This document shows positions 12,070-25,168 of a stretch of DNA of 64,000 nt, in pieces (within the stretch, counting starts at the first letter, position 1; each line of letters opens with the position of its first letter). This DNA comes from Cryptomeria japonica (lineage: Eukaryota > Streptophyta > Pinopsida > Cupressales > Cupressaceae), in NCBI RefSeq assembly GCF_030272615.1, contig NC_081414.1, forward strand, positions 46,298,001-46,362,000. The letters run 5' to 3'. The position numbers and the translations under genes were made by a program. Under the pieces are notes generated by a model that had not been told where the DNA came from, made no database searches, and worked only from the letters and a program-made list of their open reading frames with translations.

Positions 12070-14170
12070 TGAATAAGATAGAAAAGATGTTTGTTGACTT
12101 AGACACAATGAATACAACCTAAAAGAGGGTATCACTGTTGTTGTCATAGTTAATATTACAATCACAACAGTAGTACCAATAAGAGGTAGCAAGTCTATGG
12201 GGGTCTTAATTTTGAAGACAATAGAAATATCAAAAGACTTTTGCTGTCAAGGATAGCCTTCTTCCTTAAGACAATGAGCTTTAAGCGGGGTATCCATGAT
12301 AAGTTACAACTTTCTTTGACTAAACGTGAAGTCATTAAAATAGAGATTCAAGAGCCCCTCATATGCCATGAAGAAAACCCTGTGGATCATCAACTATCAA
12401 AATAATAGAGAGCAGAAAGAGATAATGTTATAAATCTATGTTAGAATAGAGAATATTCAATTGGAGAACTACCAAAGCATAGCGATTCATGATGACTATA
12501 AATTTTCATCAAGGCTAGAATATACAGTCTAATAAGAATTACACTTAAAGCATAGACTCATGATAGAGATACTTAAAAAAAAATAAAGACCCTAGGGCAA
12601 CCAACCAAGGGCATAGGGCTTGGAGAAAAGAACTTTTGACTATATAGCAATCATTAGGCATAGTGAGCATAGAAAGGCATATTCATGAGCCCTCATAAAA
12701 AAAAGGGATTAGTTGCAGCCAAAGGTGACAATGACCTAACCATCATAGGGTCAAAGTCATAGGAATAGAGAAGTCGACATTTAAAGTGGTCCTAAATAGT
12801 GCAAACACCCATGAGCAACAATTAGGGTAGAGAATATAGTCATAGGGAAGAAGGGCCTAACACAAAGTTGGTATAAAAAGATATATACAGAGGATCTAGT
12901 AGAGATCATCACAAAGCAGTCCTTAGGGGTCAAATTATGACAAGATGAAAGATAGATGTGGTGATAAGTTTTGATGATGAGAGTTTCATGAAAGTTAAGG
13001 ACTCAAATATCTCAGTCATAAATGATATATCATAAGCATGGTCATGTTGAATGAAGATAAAAGAGGCTTCAAAATGGTAACAACAAAATATTTCAAGACC
13101 TCTACCCTCATCCTCTATCTTAATACAAAGGTGGCAGGGATTGATGGCAATAAGATGAGCAATACATTGAAAAACCAGTCAATAAATGAGAATTGATTCA
13201 AAGAAGCCTTTCACCAAAGTATCCCTACCAAGAACACAGTCTTGAGAAGTAAATAGTGTTGTCAAAATATAAGTGCTCACAATTCTTAACTTAAAATACA
13301 GTCCAAACTTTAAAAACACAGTAGCCATCACAATAATGAAGATGTATAGTCACTATTATTAGATACACAATGATATAGGTGCAGGTCTGTGGAAAGTATT
13401 AAAGGACTGCATGAAGATAAAATGAGACAAAAGAGGCATTTGGAGGTATAGAAAGACAAACATAGTTCATAGTCAAGAATAGGAGGCAGTGTCCTAGTAA
13501 AATATCATTGAGACTAATGAGCAAGGGCTTAGTTGCTAAAAGATTTTAATGCAGATCTTGAAGATTATTACAACTATAGGAGTATAAAGACAAAAGAACA
13601 TTCATTATAGGCTAGATATTCAATGGAAGATGAGTTCCATTCATCAAGGAAATCAATCATGAAACTTAATATCATGAAGAATTTCTTATAGACTCGTCAT
13701 TCAATTTCTTGTAGAATTTCTTATATCCTTGTAGAGTCTTATTAGAAATCTATGTACTTTTAAACATGTCTATAAAGAACGCAGAGATTTTATTTTTTAA
13801 TCAGTGTGATGGAGCCTAAAAAACCATGTGTTTAAATTATGTGAATGATTCTAGTCATGAAGTCCTAATACCTTGAATCAACTCTTTAAAGCCTCGCATA
13901 TTTGTACTATTGAATAAACTTTATGATTAAAATCCCATAAAGGGCCATTGTTTCTAGTCGTAGTCTTTTAGTTTTTGTCATACATGTGAGAGTGATATCA
14001 ACAAGAAAATACTATAGGACAATATGGCTCTATATTCTAATTGGTGATTTGAGAAAAAGAATATCCCATTAGATCCTATTGAAGTGAGAAACACCAATAA
14101 AATAATCAAAAAAGGAACTTTGATCAAAGAAAGGTTTCGGTGAAACATAAAGACTGTATCATCGACAGAA
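12070..14170. other. Noncoding sequence: CACTA intron passing into element H
   Basis: No credible frame. The first 1.5 kb resembles 3958-5270 in composition. Around 14041-14055 ATTGGTGATTTGAGA could be a primer-site-like sequence of H, but I could not pair LTRs around it. The exact boundary with H is not visible. Confidence 0.4.
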
Positions 14171-15706
14171 CAAGTTTCATCGAAGAAGGAATGCTGAGAC
14201 TAGGACCCACATAGTAACATCGATGAAGCATATACTCTCGATAAAAGCTTATTTTCTATTATTGCCACAGTGTGTATTATCGAAAAGTAAGATCGATGGA
14301 GCCATAAAAGCGATCATCGCAAGATTCAAGATCATCAAAATAAGGGTTAGCTACTATAGAACACTTCGATGGGTCTTATGCTATCGATGATCCGAAAAAT
14401 TCATATGATCGATGGATTCAAAGTTATCGAAGGGTGAACTTAGATGAAAGTTACAAAAATGATAAAGCAAAGGAGGAGTATCATCATGGAGTAAATGTTA
14501 TTGAGGTCAACAAAAGCAACGTAGCAAAGAAACAAAAAAATTCTCTCATCAAAGCACCACATCTTATTGAAGACAAGCAGTTCAATGATATGATAGGGAT
14601 TGATAAAAGGGAAATAATGATTATCGAAGGAGGAGGTATCCCCGAAGTGATTATGAAGAAACAAAGCTACTCGAAGAAAGGGATTTTCTCATCATCGAAG
14701 GATATGGTTTCATTGATATAACTCATTGATGAAAGTAAGGGTTTTGATAATCCAAAAAGTGGTTTGGTAGAAGGACATTGTCTTATTGATTGTCAGGAAT
14801 ACACATCGATGAAACATTTCTTTTTGATAAAAGAAAAAGGGGGATTATCTATGTGTTAAACTCATCGATCTCTCTTGATGTGACAAGTAATGATGGTAAT
14901 ACCTTGATTAGAGCAAAAATTGAATACATACAAGTTTCATCAAAGAAGGAACACCGAGACAGGGACCTACATAGTAACATTGATGAATCATATACTTTCA
15001 ATAAAAGCTTATTTGCTATTATTTCCACAGTGTGTATTATTGAAAAGAAAACCTTTCAATGAGACAAGTAATATCAATGAAGCCATAAAAGTGATCATTG
15101 CAAGATTCAGGATCATCGAAGTAAGGGTTAGCTACTATGGAACACTTTGATGGGTCTTATACTATCAATGATTCAAAAATTCATATGATCAAGGGATTGA
15201 AAGTTATCGAAGGGTGAACTTATATGAAAGTTACAATACCGATAAAGCGGAGGAGAAGTATCATCATGGAGCAAATGTTATTGAGAACGATAAAAGCAAT
15301 GCAGTGAAAGAAAAAATGCTCTCATCGAAGTACCACATCTTATCGAAGACAAGTAGTTCGATGATATGATAGGGATAGATAAAAGGGAAATAACCATTAT
15401 CGAAGGAGGAGGTATCATCGAAGTGATTATGAAGAAACAAAGCTACTTGAAGAAAGGGATTTTCTCATTATCAAAGGTTATGGTTTCATCAATATACCTC
15501 ATTGATGAAAGTAAGGGTTTCGATGATCTGAAAAGTGGTTTGGTAGAAGGACATTGTCTTATCGATTATCGGGAATTCACATCGATGACATATTGATTTT
15601 TGATAAAAGAAAAAGGGGGATTATCTATGTGTTAAAATCATCGATCACTCCTAATGTGACCAGTAATGATGGTAATACCATGATCAGAGCAAAAATTGAA
15701 TACATG
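14171..15706 (+). repeat. Two-copy tandem repeat rich in ATCGA words
   Basis: Copy 1 is 14171-14930 and copy 2 is about 14931-15706. Each begins CAAGTTTCATC(G/A)AAGAAGGA and ends near GCAAAAATTGAATACAT. Both are studded with ATCGA and TCGAT words; at many aligned sites one copy has CG and the other TG or CA. It lies just upstream of the H reading frame, like a repetitive leader of a retroelement. Short open frames inside it seem to be chance. Confidence 0.8.
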
Positions 15707-15924
15707 CATGAGTGAGATTTAACAGAATTAAATTCGAAAGGTGTTCCGAAGTAAATACAAATAATGTTGTATTCAAATTAAAACATAAAAAAAAGGATAG
15801 AGCCATTGAAGAAGAGAAAAATATTATAATTGATTCAGAGGTGAATTGTGACTTGGAGATACAATGAAAGGAACACACAGTTGGAAACAAGTAAGTTGCT
15901 ATATTTCTTTTTCTTTGTGAATTC

Positions 15925-18900
15925 ATGGAGTCCTCTTCATCTAAACCAACTAAGAGTAGGAAGCCCAAGAATCCCCTACCTACTGATACTAGGGAGGTAG
16001 CTAAAAGAAAAAGATAGAGAAAGGAAGGGAGAGCATTGAAACAAGACTTATTGGACCAATTCCCTGTGTCTAGCATGAAATCCCATAGAGTGAAGTTTGA
16101 AGAGGATGGCCTAGAGGATAATCAAGAATTTCTAGGAGATATTTGGACTGAGATCAGAGGGTATGATTTAATCATGTTTCACTGGAAGAGGAGAATGAGA
16201 CCAGAGCCTATCAATAATCCATGGAGGTTGAATATAGGGAGACTAGTAGTTCCAAATGTATTTATTAATCCTAAACTGATAAAAGCTCGTGTAGATAGAT
16301 ATGATCCTAAAACAAAGACAATTTATGACAAAGACAACAAGCCATTAGTCCCAATCAGGAAGGACTTTATTGAGACAGTATTCAATTTGGATTTTAGAAA
16401 TGAAGCACAGATTGATGTGGCAAAATTAAAATAAGAGTATGCTGCCCTAGAAAGCACATAAATAAACTGGAGGTTGCCTTATCACAGAAGGAGGGAAGTA
16501 GGGAAAAAACCAACAGTATTCAGAAGTAAAAAATTAGTTCCATTTGATGTAAATCTTTTTAGAACACACATCAAAGACACCTATTACTCTATCAGGAAAA
16601 TCTTGGGAGTTGAGGCACCTCCCCTAATGGACATTGCACTGATGGTTTTGGCTGTAGATATCTAATCAAAGGATTCGAGAGAGTTTGATTATGCAACCTA
16701 TATTGCAAATAAGATAAATCACTATTTAGAGAAGATCAAAGGGGATTCTAGACAGATAGTGTTCCCTTATTATTCTTTGTTAATGCATATGTTGTTATTT
16801 GATGGGGATATGAATTGAATGTGGGGTAGGGATTTGCCAAAAAATGTGTTTGATAAGCATGGCAAGAAGAAGCCTATTCAACTATGGAAGTCCATATGGG
16901 AGTCAACGTATGCAAATTTTCAATACAATTGTTTTGAGGACAACTTTGTAAAGCCTATAATGTGTCTACTGGGATACGATAAGAATTTCTCCTTATCCCC
17001 TAAATTAAGAAATTTCTCAGACTGTTGCAATTCAATGAAGATATTGCAATTGATCATAATTGGGGAGATTGGTTTTCACATGAAAACCATACTTTGATAA
17101 GAGTTTATGGATTTGAAGGGATCCCTAATATCCTTATTATGATCATCCCTGATCGGTTGGCCTATTTGGAAATCATTACACAACTGAATGGGTCAACATG
17201 AGTCCATCTAAGGGCAAGTAGGAAACAATCTTTCTTACCTGGATGTTCATCCTGTGGAGATTTTTTGATTAGAAGCACAATAAGCTATGCACTCCTTGAG
17301 GGAAAGACGGAATATTATCAATTGTCCCATGGTACACCAAGAGAAAATTTTGAACCTAGAGGGTATATTCAGAAAGCTCAGAATTCACAAGGATTAGAAA
17401 AAATAGAGCATATCCCATTGGTGAATGAAGACATCATTATAAACTTGGAGAGGGAGGAATCAATCAGAAGAAAGGAGTTGTACAATAAGGTTGCTAATGC
17501 CTACACTTGGAAGATGCAACAATATAAAATAAACTTGCCTAATGTAAAAAGCATAGAGAATCTAGTAGATAAGGCAATGGCATTAATTCAACATGCAGAG
17601 GAAATCCTTAGTGATGTTCCTTGGGAGATAGTGGAGAAAGAACTTGAGGCACCAACTAAGGAACTCCCACTTGAACACATGTCCCTTGACTCCAGAGCAT
17701 GGGAGAGGCATGATAATATGCTTACAGAGCCTTCTGAGGGGGGTGATGAAAATATTGTTGAGGAAGACTCTGAGGAGAAAGTATTTTTTGATGAGAGAAT
17801 AGTTGACTCTGCAACCTTCATATTAAACAATGATTTTATCTAGTCTGAAGAGTTTCGGTCATTCTTGTATGAACATAAAAGAAAGGAATTGAGGGAGAAG
17901 AAAAAAATGTAGACATGAAAGCACTCTTGGATGAATTACAAAGCATAATAAAAGAGGAGATGAAGATGATGACCCCAGGAAGAAGGAGACAACTACTAAA
18001 TGAATCAAGTGTTGTCATATACCAAGGGTGGAACATGAAGGAGGCATTGGTTTTTGACACCTTTGCAAAAGCAGTAGGGAGAGAGCATATGAGATTGCCA
18101 GATAACATAGAATCAGTCTACATTGGGTCAGGGTATGATCCTGGACATCTAAGGCCTTACTCCAGTGGGCAATTTATCCTAGGGATAAAAGACCTCTCAT
18201 TCTGGACCCATATGAAATGTATGCTACACTTTCAGTGCAACAAGTAGGCAAGAATGATCCCATGGAAATAACCATGTTAAACTTGAATGTGGCTAGACTC
18301 AACATTGACCAAATGGATTATGTCAAGTGGTTGATGGAACACTTTAAGTATTTGTACCATAAGGAACAAGAAAAATGTGAGAAATGGTAGGAAACAACCC
18401 TACAGCTACAAAAAGAATCAACCCCTGAGAGAGAAGTTGATCTTGATGAATAACACATAATCGTTCTAGCCTCACAAGATGCAATATACTAGAAGTACAA
18501 AGCAAAGAATTATGAAAAACAATTGAAAAAGGTGGAGGCATAGAAAGAGACATTTGTACACTCATTAGTGACAGGGGTAATCAAGAACAAAATTGACACT
18601 ATAAATGCACAAACGGTCCCATTCTGGTCTACCTATAAAAAAACCTTCTTAATAATTGATCACCATATGAGTTTGAAAGAAAAAATAATGGATCAGGATG
18701 GAGTGGAACCAGACATTTTGAGCAAACATGAAGAATTTTATCAGCTACTAAAGAGAGATGTTGATAGACTTTAAGATCTAGAGGGGCTTCCAAACTTGAT
18801 GAGTGAAGGAGAAATATTAACCCTGGAGAAATTTAAGATAGAGATGGGAGGTAATCTAGAGCATACGATTTCTAAGATAAAGGAGGAAAAATATTTGGTG

Positions 18901-19044
18901 CCACAAGTCTAGAGAATAACTGATACTCTGTACACACATGATGAGTACGCAATGAAGAGATTGATCACTGAGTGTAGAACTTATCGAGATCTAGCCTATG
19001 TTGAATACATAGGAAAAGTTAATCTTGTCCTTAGAGATAATTAA
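15925..19044 (+). pseudogene. Element H: about 1,040-codon unknown protein
   Basis: The frame starts MESSSSKPTKSRKPKNPLP and ends at TAA 19042-19044. It is broken by a stop near 16015, stops at about 16432 and 16663, and frameshifts between about 17.1 and 18.5 kb; the pieces at 16036, 16474, 16819 and 18568 share the starting frame. After a basic N-terminus comes a tryptophan-containing globular part (FLGDIWTEIRGYDL, then NIGRLVVPNVFINP), later acidic linkers and a helical Lys/Glu-rich C-terminal third. No polymerase or integrase motif is visible. It resembles ORF2 of A-D in length and layout, but I see no convincing residue-level match. Probably a retroelement protein of unknown role. Confidence 0.55.
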
Positions 19045-19836
19045 GTTTAGTTTACTATATGGTTGTTTTTGTAAAGAACATGACCACTGGTCAAGAATCG
19101 TGACTGTTCGAGATTTCCACTATATAAAAGAAATTGTTTTGTAACATGAGGATATCTTTTAGAAAGAATACTTGAACTATTATGCAAGTAGTGATATATC
19201 CAATATTTCAAGCATTCTGTAAACAATTTTTCCAATTAATGATCAGTTTCCTATTTTCTCTTGAGTATATAGATAAATGTTTTAATCAATCAGTTCCTAT
19301 GTGATTTATATTTCTAGTAAATATAAACTACTTAGAATCTTTCTACATGAGATATTGTTTGATTAAATATTCAATTTGATCATCAAAAGTATGTGAGAGT
19401 TTTTCCATATATATTTTGTTTTGTTGGTCTCTTCCAGTAGGAGTTAAATTCAACAAAACTAGTTGAGATATTTGTCAAATAATTGAAGGCATTTAAGGTC
19501 AGGTTAGTTGATAGGGTTATCTTAGTGGGAATCATAAAAATTAACTCACAAAGGTTATACGTTAGGGTTGAGGAAAGCATAGACTGACACCATATTTCAG
19601 GGTTATCTCCTTTTTAAGTTATAATATTAGAAAAATGTTTCAGACAAGCATTGACACCAAGAGTCTAAGACTGAGGTAGACATATTGGAAATATTATAGC
19701 AGCAGAAATTTGTATGACTCTAAGTACTAAGATATTGCAACATGTATCTCAATACAAGGTATATTCAGACTCTGATAGTCAAACAAAAACAAGTACTAAA
19801 AGACAAAATAAACGTAAAGGTTTCGTATCACTAACC
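19045..19836 (+). other. Probable 3' region or LTR remnant of element H, then CACTA intron
   Basis: A TATA-like CTATATAAAAG lies at about 19122-19132, about 80 bases after the H stop, as expected in an LTR U3. No matching 5' copy was found, so H is either truncated or its 5' LTR was replaced. The right boundary with the CACTA intron, before the exon ending at 19837, is not visible. Confidence 0.35.
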
Positions 19837-19967
19837 TCAAGTTCATCACAACTACTACTATGAATATCATTCACATAGTCCTTGAATTCATCATCATCAC
19901 TATCAATATCGACAACTCTATTGGCATCAAGGTGTTTTTGTTTTTGTGTTTCTTTGATAAAATTTCT
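19837..19967 (-). pseudogene. TNPA-like gene, third exon
   Basis: Bounded by an acceptor (TTACATGCAG, ending 19968) and a donor (GAG|GTTAGT at 19835-19830). It encodes an acidic stretch with DIDSDDDEFKDYVNDIHS and no internal stop. The position after the core domain suits a TNPA-like C-terminal linker. Confidence 0.6.
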
Positions 19968-20161
19968 CTGCATGTAATTTAACCATCAAGCAACACAAAT
20001 TATCCATATGAGGAGTAATTCATTTAAAAATAGTCAACAAAAGGAAAAATTTCATAGATTCACTATTCTATATATGATCAAAATACATTTGCATACATAT
20101 TCAAAATACAATATAAAGATGACATAGGTGAGAATCAAAATATTGAGGGATAAACTCTTAC

Positions 20162-20460
20162 TTGATCTGAATCCATGGAATTATGGTCATTCCATGCATA
20201 AACTATAGGCTTAACAGAGGCAACCAACTATGAAACTTTCTTAGTGAGACTCTATAAGCAACTCATTATGTCTTATAACCCTTCATTTGAGTTGACATGA
20301 TTTTGTGAGGCTCTTACTGGGCATTGAATAGATGGTTGTGAAATCTTTGTGGATGAACTAGATTTTAACTTCATACTACTCTTATATTTAGGAGGATCTA
20401 GTGTTGCCATATAATTAACAATATCTTCTACACCTTCTTCTCTATTATTATTTTCCATCT
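20162..20460 (-). pseudogene. TNPA-like gene, second exon
   Basis: It begins at an AG|ATGGAAAATAAT acceptor and ends at CAA|GTAAGAG near 20161. The coding part (MENNNREEGVEDIVNYMATL and onwards) is Ser/Lys-rich, with TAA, TAG and TAG stops in the second half. It links the core domain exon to the acidic exon. Confidence 0.5.
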
Positions 20461-20546
20461 AAAATACAATGTCAAATTTAACATATAGTCAGTCCAAAAA
20501 AACATTAATTAAATACCACAATGTAGATTGAACCAAAAAGCCATAC

Positions 20547-21518
20547 CCTCACTCCTAATTTGTCCATTTTGGCTTGCAACCCACCTCGACCAAATGGCAT
20601 ATATTCAACCCTCACATTATCTCTTTCTCTCTTACCTTTGTGAGTTTTTATCATATATTCTTCAGAATACATGCTTTCTTTCAATGCCTCCCACTGTTTT
20701 GGAGATAGATTGGAGTCAAACCTCTCTTTTCCCTACATGATTGCTTCTCTACAATTGTATCTAAAATTGTTCATCAAAAGTCTCATCTTGTTCTTATAAT
20801 ATTTTCTTGAGATTTGTCCACCAATAGTGTCAAAGGCATTTTCCATTTTACAAATATCCAAATGGGCCCTACATCTTACACCCAACTTAGTGGCCCACCT
20901 TGCAAAATTTTGCCCAATGGGTTCACCATCGCTTGACACCTCAACCAAGAATTACTTCTTCCCTTCTAATTTTCTTTCTTTTGCATACTTCTCTACAAAT
21001 CTATATAAATCTTGACTCAATGTCTTTCTTTTAACAAAAGTGAGCACATCTTCTGTTAAACCACTACCAATATTTCTAACTTATCCAGTAGTTCTATCAA
21101 AAGTTGTAGATGCAGCAGCTTCACTCTATGGCACTGGAACTTCATGCTTCTTTGCCACATTATGTGTGGCATGAGTAGATAGATCAGTAGTGGTATCTAC
21201 AGATTTCAATTAAAACACATCCTTTAAACTTGAATAAATCATTTGCAAATTCATTGTTCCTTTTCTCTTATGTTTTTCAATAATTTCTCTTAGACTTTGT
21301 GTTAAGAGATCACTGTGTGGTATATCAGGCTGCACATCACCATGTGGTATTTCAGGCTGCAAATCACCATGTGCTTTGTCATATTTCACATCACCATGTT
21401 CTTTGTTAGATTGCACATCACCATGTGCTTTGTCAGAATGCACATCACCAAAACTATTGTTTTCACCAACTACATTTGTTAAGTCACAAAAACGTCGGTT
21501 TCTATGAGTTGGCCGCAT
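20547..21518 (-). pseudogene. TNPA-like gene, first exon with plant transposase core
   Basis: It starts MRPTHRNRRFCDLTNVVGEN and ends at LGVR before the donor GTATGGC (20546 downward). Residues 23-72 are a 9-residue tandem repeat (HGDVQxDxx). The second half (WATKLGVRCRAHLDICKM, then an aromatic and basic segment with W, NFRYNC, then KQWEALKESMYS and KTHKGKRERDNVR) has the order of conserved W, R, K and H positions seen in plant En/Spm TNPA-like (Transposase_24 type) proteins. Several in-frame stops (about 21210, 21129, 21080, 20955, 20736) make it a pseudogene. TNPA proteins bind subterminal repeats; the array at 2857-3312 is the expected target. Confidence 0.65.
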
Positions 21519-21764
21519 TGTATCTTTACTTTCTTTTTGTTTTTTCTCTACATTTTCTCTGCACTATTTTTCTTGCATGAAAAACAAAAAAATATATATC
21601 ATATCATGTCTCATGTACATAAAACTCTTGCCTATAAAATTTCATTAAACAGTATTAAACAAATAATATACTACTTAGTGGATTTACAACTTGCCTATTT
21701 GTCAAACCAAGATGCGATAAAAAATCATTATTTTTGGCCACACATTATTCATAAGAGTGCTCAT
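21519..21764 (-). other. CACTA sequence upstream of the TNPA-like exon
   Basis: AT-rich, no frame. The last five bases before solo LTR G, AATAT at 21765-21769, are G's left target copy. Confidence 0.5.
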
Positions 21765-23234
21765 AATATTGTTAGTTAGATGAGAGGAGGGGTGAATCAG
21801 ATAAACTCACAATTCAACATATTCATCAGATTCAACCTCGGTAGAACTTACTTGATATGCAACTATGACTGTAAATCATTCAAACTTATAAACTGGTAAA
21901 CTTGAAAGATCAAAACACATTTAACACCGGATTTAACATGGAAACCCAAATAGGGAAAAACCACTATGGGATTTCAGACCCACAAAGAAAATATACTCTT
22001 CTAGAGTATGCTTGATTAAAAGCCAATCATGTTAAAGATTACATAAACACATTGTTAGATGTGACCCGGTCAAGGGATTTCCCTCAGATCTATCAGAATA
22101 TTGCACTTTTTTAGAAGTGACCTTGTCAAAGGATTTCAAACACTCATTCAAAATGTTACCTTGCTACAGGATTTACAAATAAGACTGTTAGGTCCACTCG
22201 GTTAAGAGATTTCCTATCATTTATAGAAATAAATAACAATAATAAAATATATCTGCAACTTCACATCTGAAATGTTAAAGCAGAATCTATGTGCTCAAAA
22301 TAATCTTGTCATAAGACTTATCTTCCTCCTTGTTGGGCTTCTCAATCTATTCTTCAATCTTCTGTACTTGGTAATCACCTCTGCAGTATCACTGCTCTTC
22401 TATTTGCTTGCCTACTTTGTTCATCAACTTTTCCTTATTTATAAGCAATCCCTAACCACTGAATCTCCTTAATCACATTTCCCATGATTAATATTAGCCA
22501 TCAGATCTTCAAACTTGACTAGGTTCATTGAATCCTTTGAACTGAAAAATGTTTTATCTTGCCTTGGAACTTGTAATCCTTCCTTGGTACTTGTGCTCAG
22601 TTATGACCGTTCAATCTATGCTGTAGATCTAACTCTTGAATTTTCATTACCGTTGATCCTTAACAAACTTCTTGCATGACATTCCAGTCTTCTATAAATC
22701 TCCAGCTCATTGGCATCCTTCATTTAATAATGTATTTATTCATCTAATGCATTCTCTTATTGCTCAGCTGATACTCGGTTAATTCTGAACTTTACTCATT
22801 AGACATTCTATATTCATCTCGGTTATAGTCTCGATAGCTTTGCTTGTTGACGACACTCGGTAAATTCTTTCTTCTTTAACCGATACCGATAACCTTGGTG
22901 TTTACCAACTAGCTCCTTGCTCGGTAAAATAGAACAGTATCAAACCTTTACTCATTCAATTGCATGAAATCTTTTCTGCTTCTTATTCAGTCTTCGAATA
23001 CACATATATAGGATATCAAAACAGTCAAAATAACATAATCTGATCTCTGTCTAACTTGGTAATAGTTGTCCATTGAATAACTTATTACTCCCCTTCATTT
23101 TCACATTCTTTATGTGTCACTTATTGACATCTTTATACTCATCAAAACATACTCTTTAAGACATGGCAACATCATACTGAATCAAAAAATCAATTGCTTG
23201 ACATCAATGACAAAATAATATTATTAAGATAGTA

Positions 23235-23850
23235 TGTTAAGTTCTGATACTAAATGTAAAGTACAGATGCCAAGCTAACAAGATGAGAGGGGGGGGTGAA
23301 TCATACAAACTTAATCTTCCATAAAATCAACAAATTCAACCTCGGTAGCTTTAATAGATATATGTAACCAAAATTGTAAAACATGCAAACTCATAAATAG
23401 ATAACATCACAACACATTCAACACCAGATTTAACATGGAAACCCAAATAGGGAAAAACCATTGTGGGATTTTGGACCCATTAAGAAATATACTCTTCTAG
23501 AGTATGCTCGGTTAAAAGCAAATCCTGTTAAAGATTACAAAACACATTGCTAGATGTGACCCGGTTAAGGGATTTCCCTCAGATTTGTTAGGATCTTCAC
23601 TTTGTTAGAAGTGACCTTGTCAAAGGATTTCAAACACTTAACTAGAATGTTACCTTGCTAGAGCGTTTTACAAATAAGACTGTTAAGTCCACTTGGTTAA
23701 GAGATTTTCTATCACTTTACAAAATAACAGTAATAAGAATATATTTGCAACTTTACATCTGAAATGCTAAAGCAGATTCTTATTTGCTCAATACTTCCTA
23801 GTCATAGGACTTATCTTGTCCCTCTGCTGGGCTATATACTCTGTTAATCA
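23235..23850 (-). repeat. 3' LTR of F, truncated
   Basis: It matches the first 620 or so bases of the 35273 LTR (both begin TGTTAAGTTCT(A/G)ATACTAA) and stops at TAATCA, where gag sequence of E' begins. About 880 bp of LTR is missing. Confidence 0.85.
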
Positions 23851-24095
23851 TTTTCTTCATCTTTAGTCAGATTTGGAGGATTTGGTTGAGTTGTAGTAGG
23901 AGCAGTATATCCATTCTTTGTAATTTCCCAGATATCTTTTCCAATACAGTTCAGATGTGTCTCTATTCTGATCTTTCATATTCCATAGTTAGTTCCATCA
24001 AGTTTAGGACTATCCTTCCTGAAGTAGTTGCTAGACATTGGATCTCCTCAAGCTATTAAGCTTATGCAAAAAGAGGATTCTGCTCTGATACCAAT
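23851..24095 (-). pseudogene. E' fragment: primer site and first 70 or so gag codons
   Basis: The minus strand carries the primer site at 24082-24094 and a gag N-terminus nearly identical to that of E at 29451-29654 (start MSSNYFRKDSPKLDGTNYG). It is cut at 23851, where it joins the F LTR with TCA shared at the junction. It uses the 24096-25168 LTR as its 5' LTR. Confidence 0.85.
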
Positions 24096-25168
24096 TGTTA
24101 GGTCCTGGGGACAACTGAGAGGGGGGGGGGGGTGAATCAGTTGTCTTAAAATATTAAACCAAAAACCACTTAAACAAATTACTGTTTAATACCGGTATAA
24201 CAGTCTGTGATATCGGTGAAACAAATTAACTGATAAGTGCAATACCATTAAAGATTAATGCATGAAACCAAAAGACAAATTCATCCACAACACATAACAC
24301 CAATATTTGTACGTGGAAACCTTGTAAGGGGAAAAACCACGGTGGGAAGCCTTACCCACAATCAGATGATACTACTGCAGATAGTAAGTGTACATAAATG
24401 GGGTCTACACATGCAAAAAGGCCAAGTGCCTAGAGCTCAATGCTCAAACACAAGTGGGAGTCACACTGACTACAATTGGATGGTTAAATCCAATAAGAAT
24501 GTACTGCTCAAAATAGCATCTTCATATGCTATATTCAATACCGGTGTAATGTTGATATGCTTCCACAAAACCCTAGCTTTACCTTCAAATGATGTCTTCA
24601 TGTATAGCTCTTCTTAATCTCGTATATACCTTCACACACAACCTTCTTCGCATTCCACATTCGATCTTACAATTAAGATCTTAGATTTATACCATAACCT
24701 AAGACCAATTATAGTAGGTCGGCTCTACAAGATATTGCAATAAAATCATTTTACAAATAATACAATATCCGATGCAATAACTGATTGAACGTGTTCTCTT
24801 AATGCATTTACAACATTAATTAATCATCTCCATAGCATGCCATGCTGATCTGGAAAAGATAAACCTGTCGGTGTAACCCTAGATAACCTTGGACCTATTT
24901 GCCGGTAAAAGCAAATATGCAAATATGAATATGCTGACAAACAACTCTCCAAGATAAGATGTCTAGACAATGTCTTCAACATTACCAAGTGTCTTCCATG
25001 CCATTCTAGGTGTCGGTGATCACTATATCCTGCCGGTGTACCTATACCAGTGACTGTGCATTAGTCACTTGCTTGCCAGTGAATGTTGCTAGATCTCCAA
25101 AGTGCCAGAGTTAATAAGTGTTTAGTAGGTGTTGACATCAATGACAAAACCATACCAAAATACCAACA
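24096..25168 (-). repeat. LTR shared by E (3' LTR) and E' (5' LTR)
   Basis: The plus-strand left end is TGTTAGGTCCTGGGG followed by a G run; the right end is AATACCAACA. On one side stands E's polypurine tract (25169 on), on the other a primer site and gag start. One LTR therefore serves two copies in tandem. Length 1,073 bp. Confidence 0.9.

Noticed and set aside
12070-14170. Possible noncoding RNA or host gene
   Set aside because: No splice-bounded frame, no recognisable RNA fold, and the sequence continues the intron left of element B.
14434-15596. Short frames in the ATCGA repeat, one repeated in both copies
   Set aside because: They recur only because the DNA is duplicated; starts and ends are not conserved and the residues look like translated repeat words.
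13600-19620. LTR pair around element H
   Set aside because: I compared the candidate 5' and 3' flanks by eye and found no convincing match.
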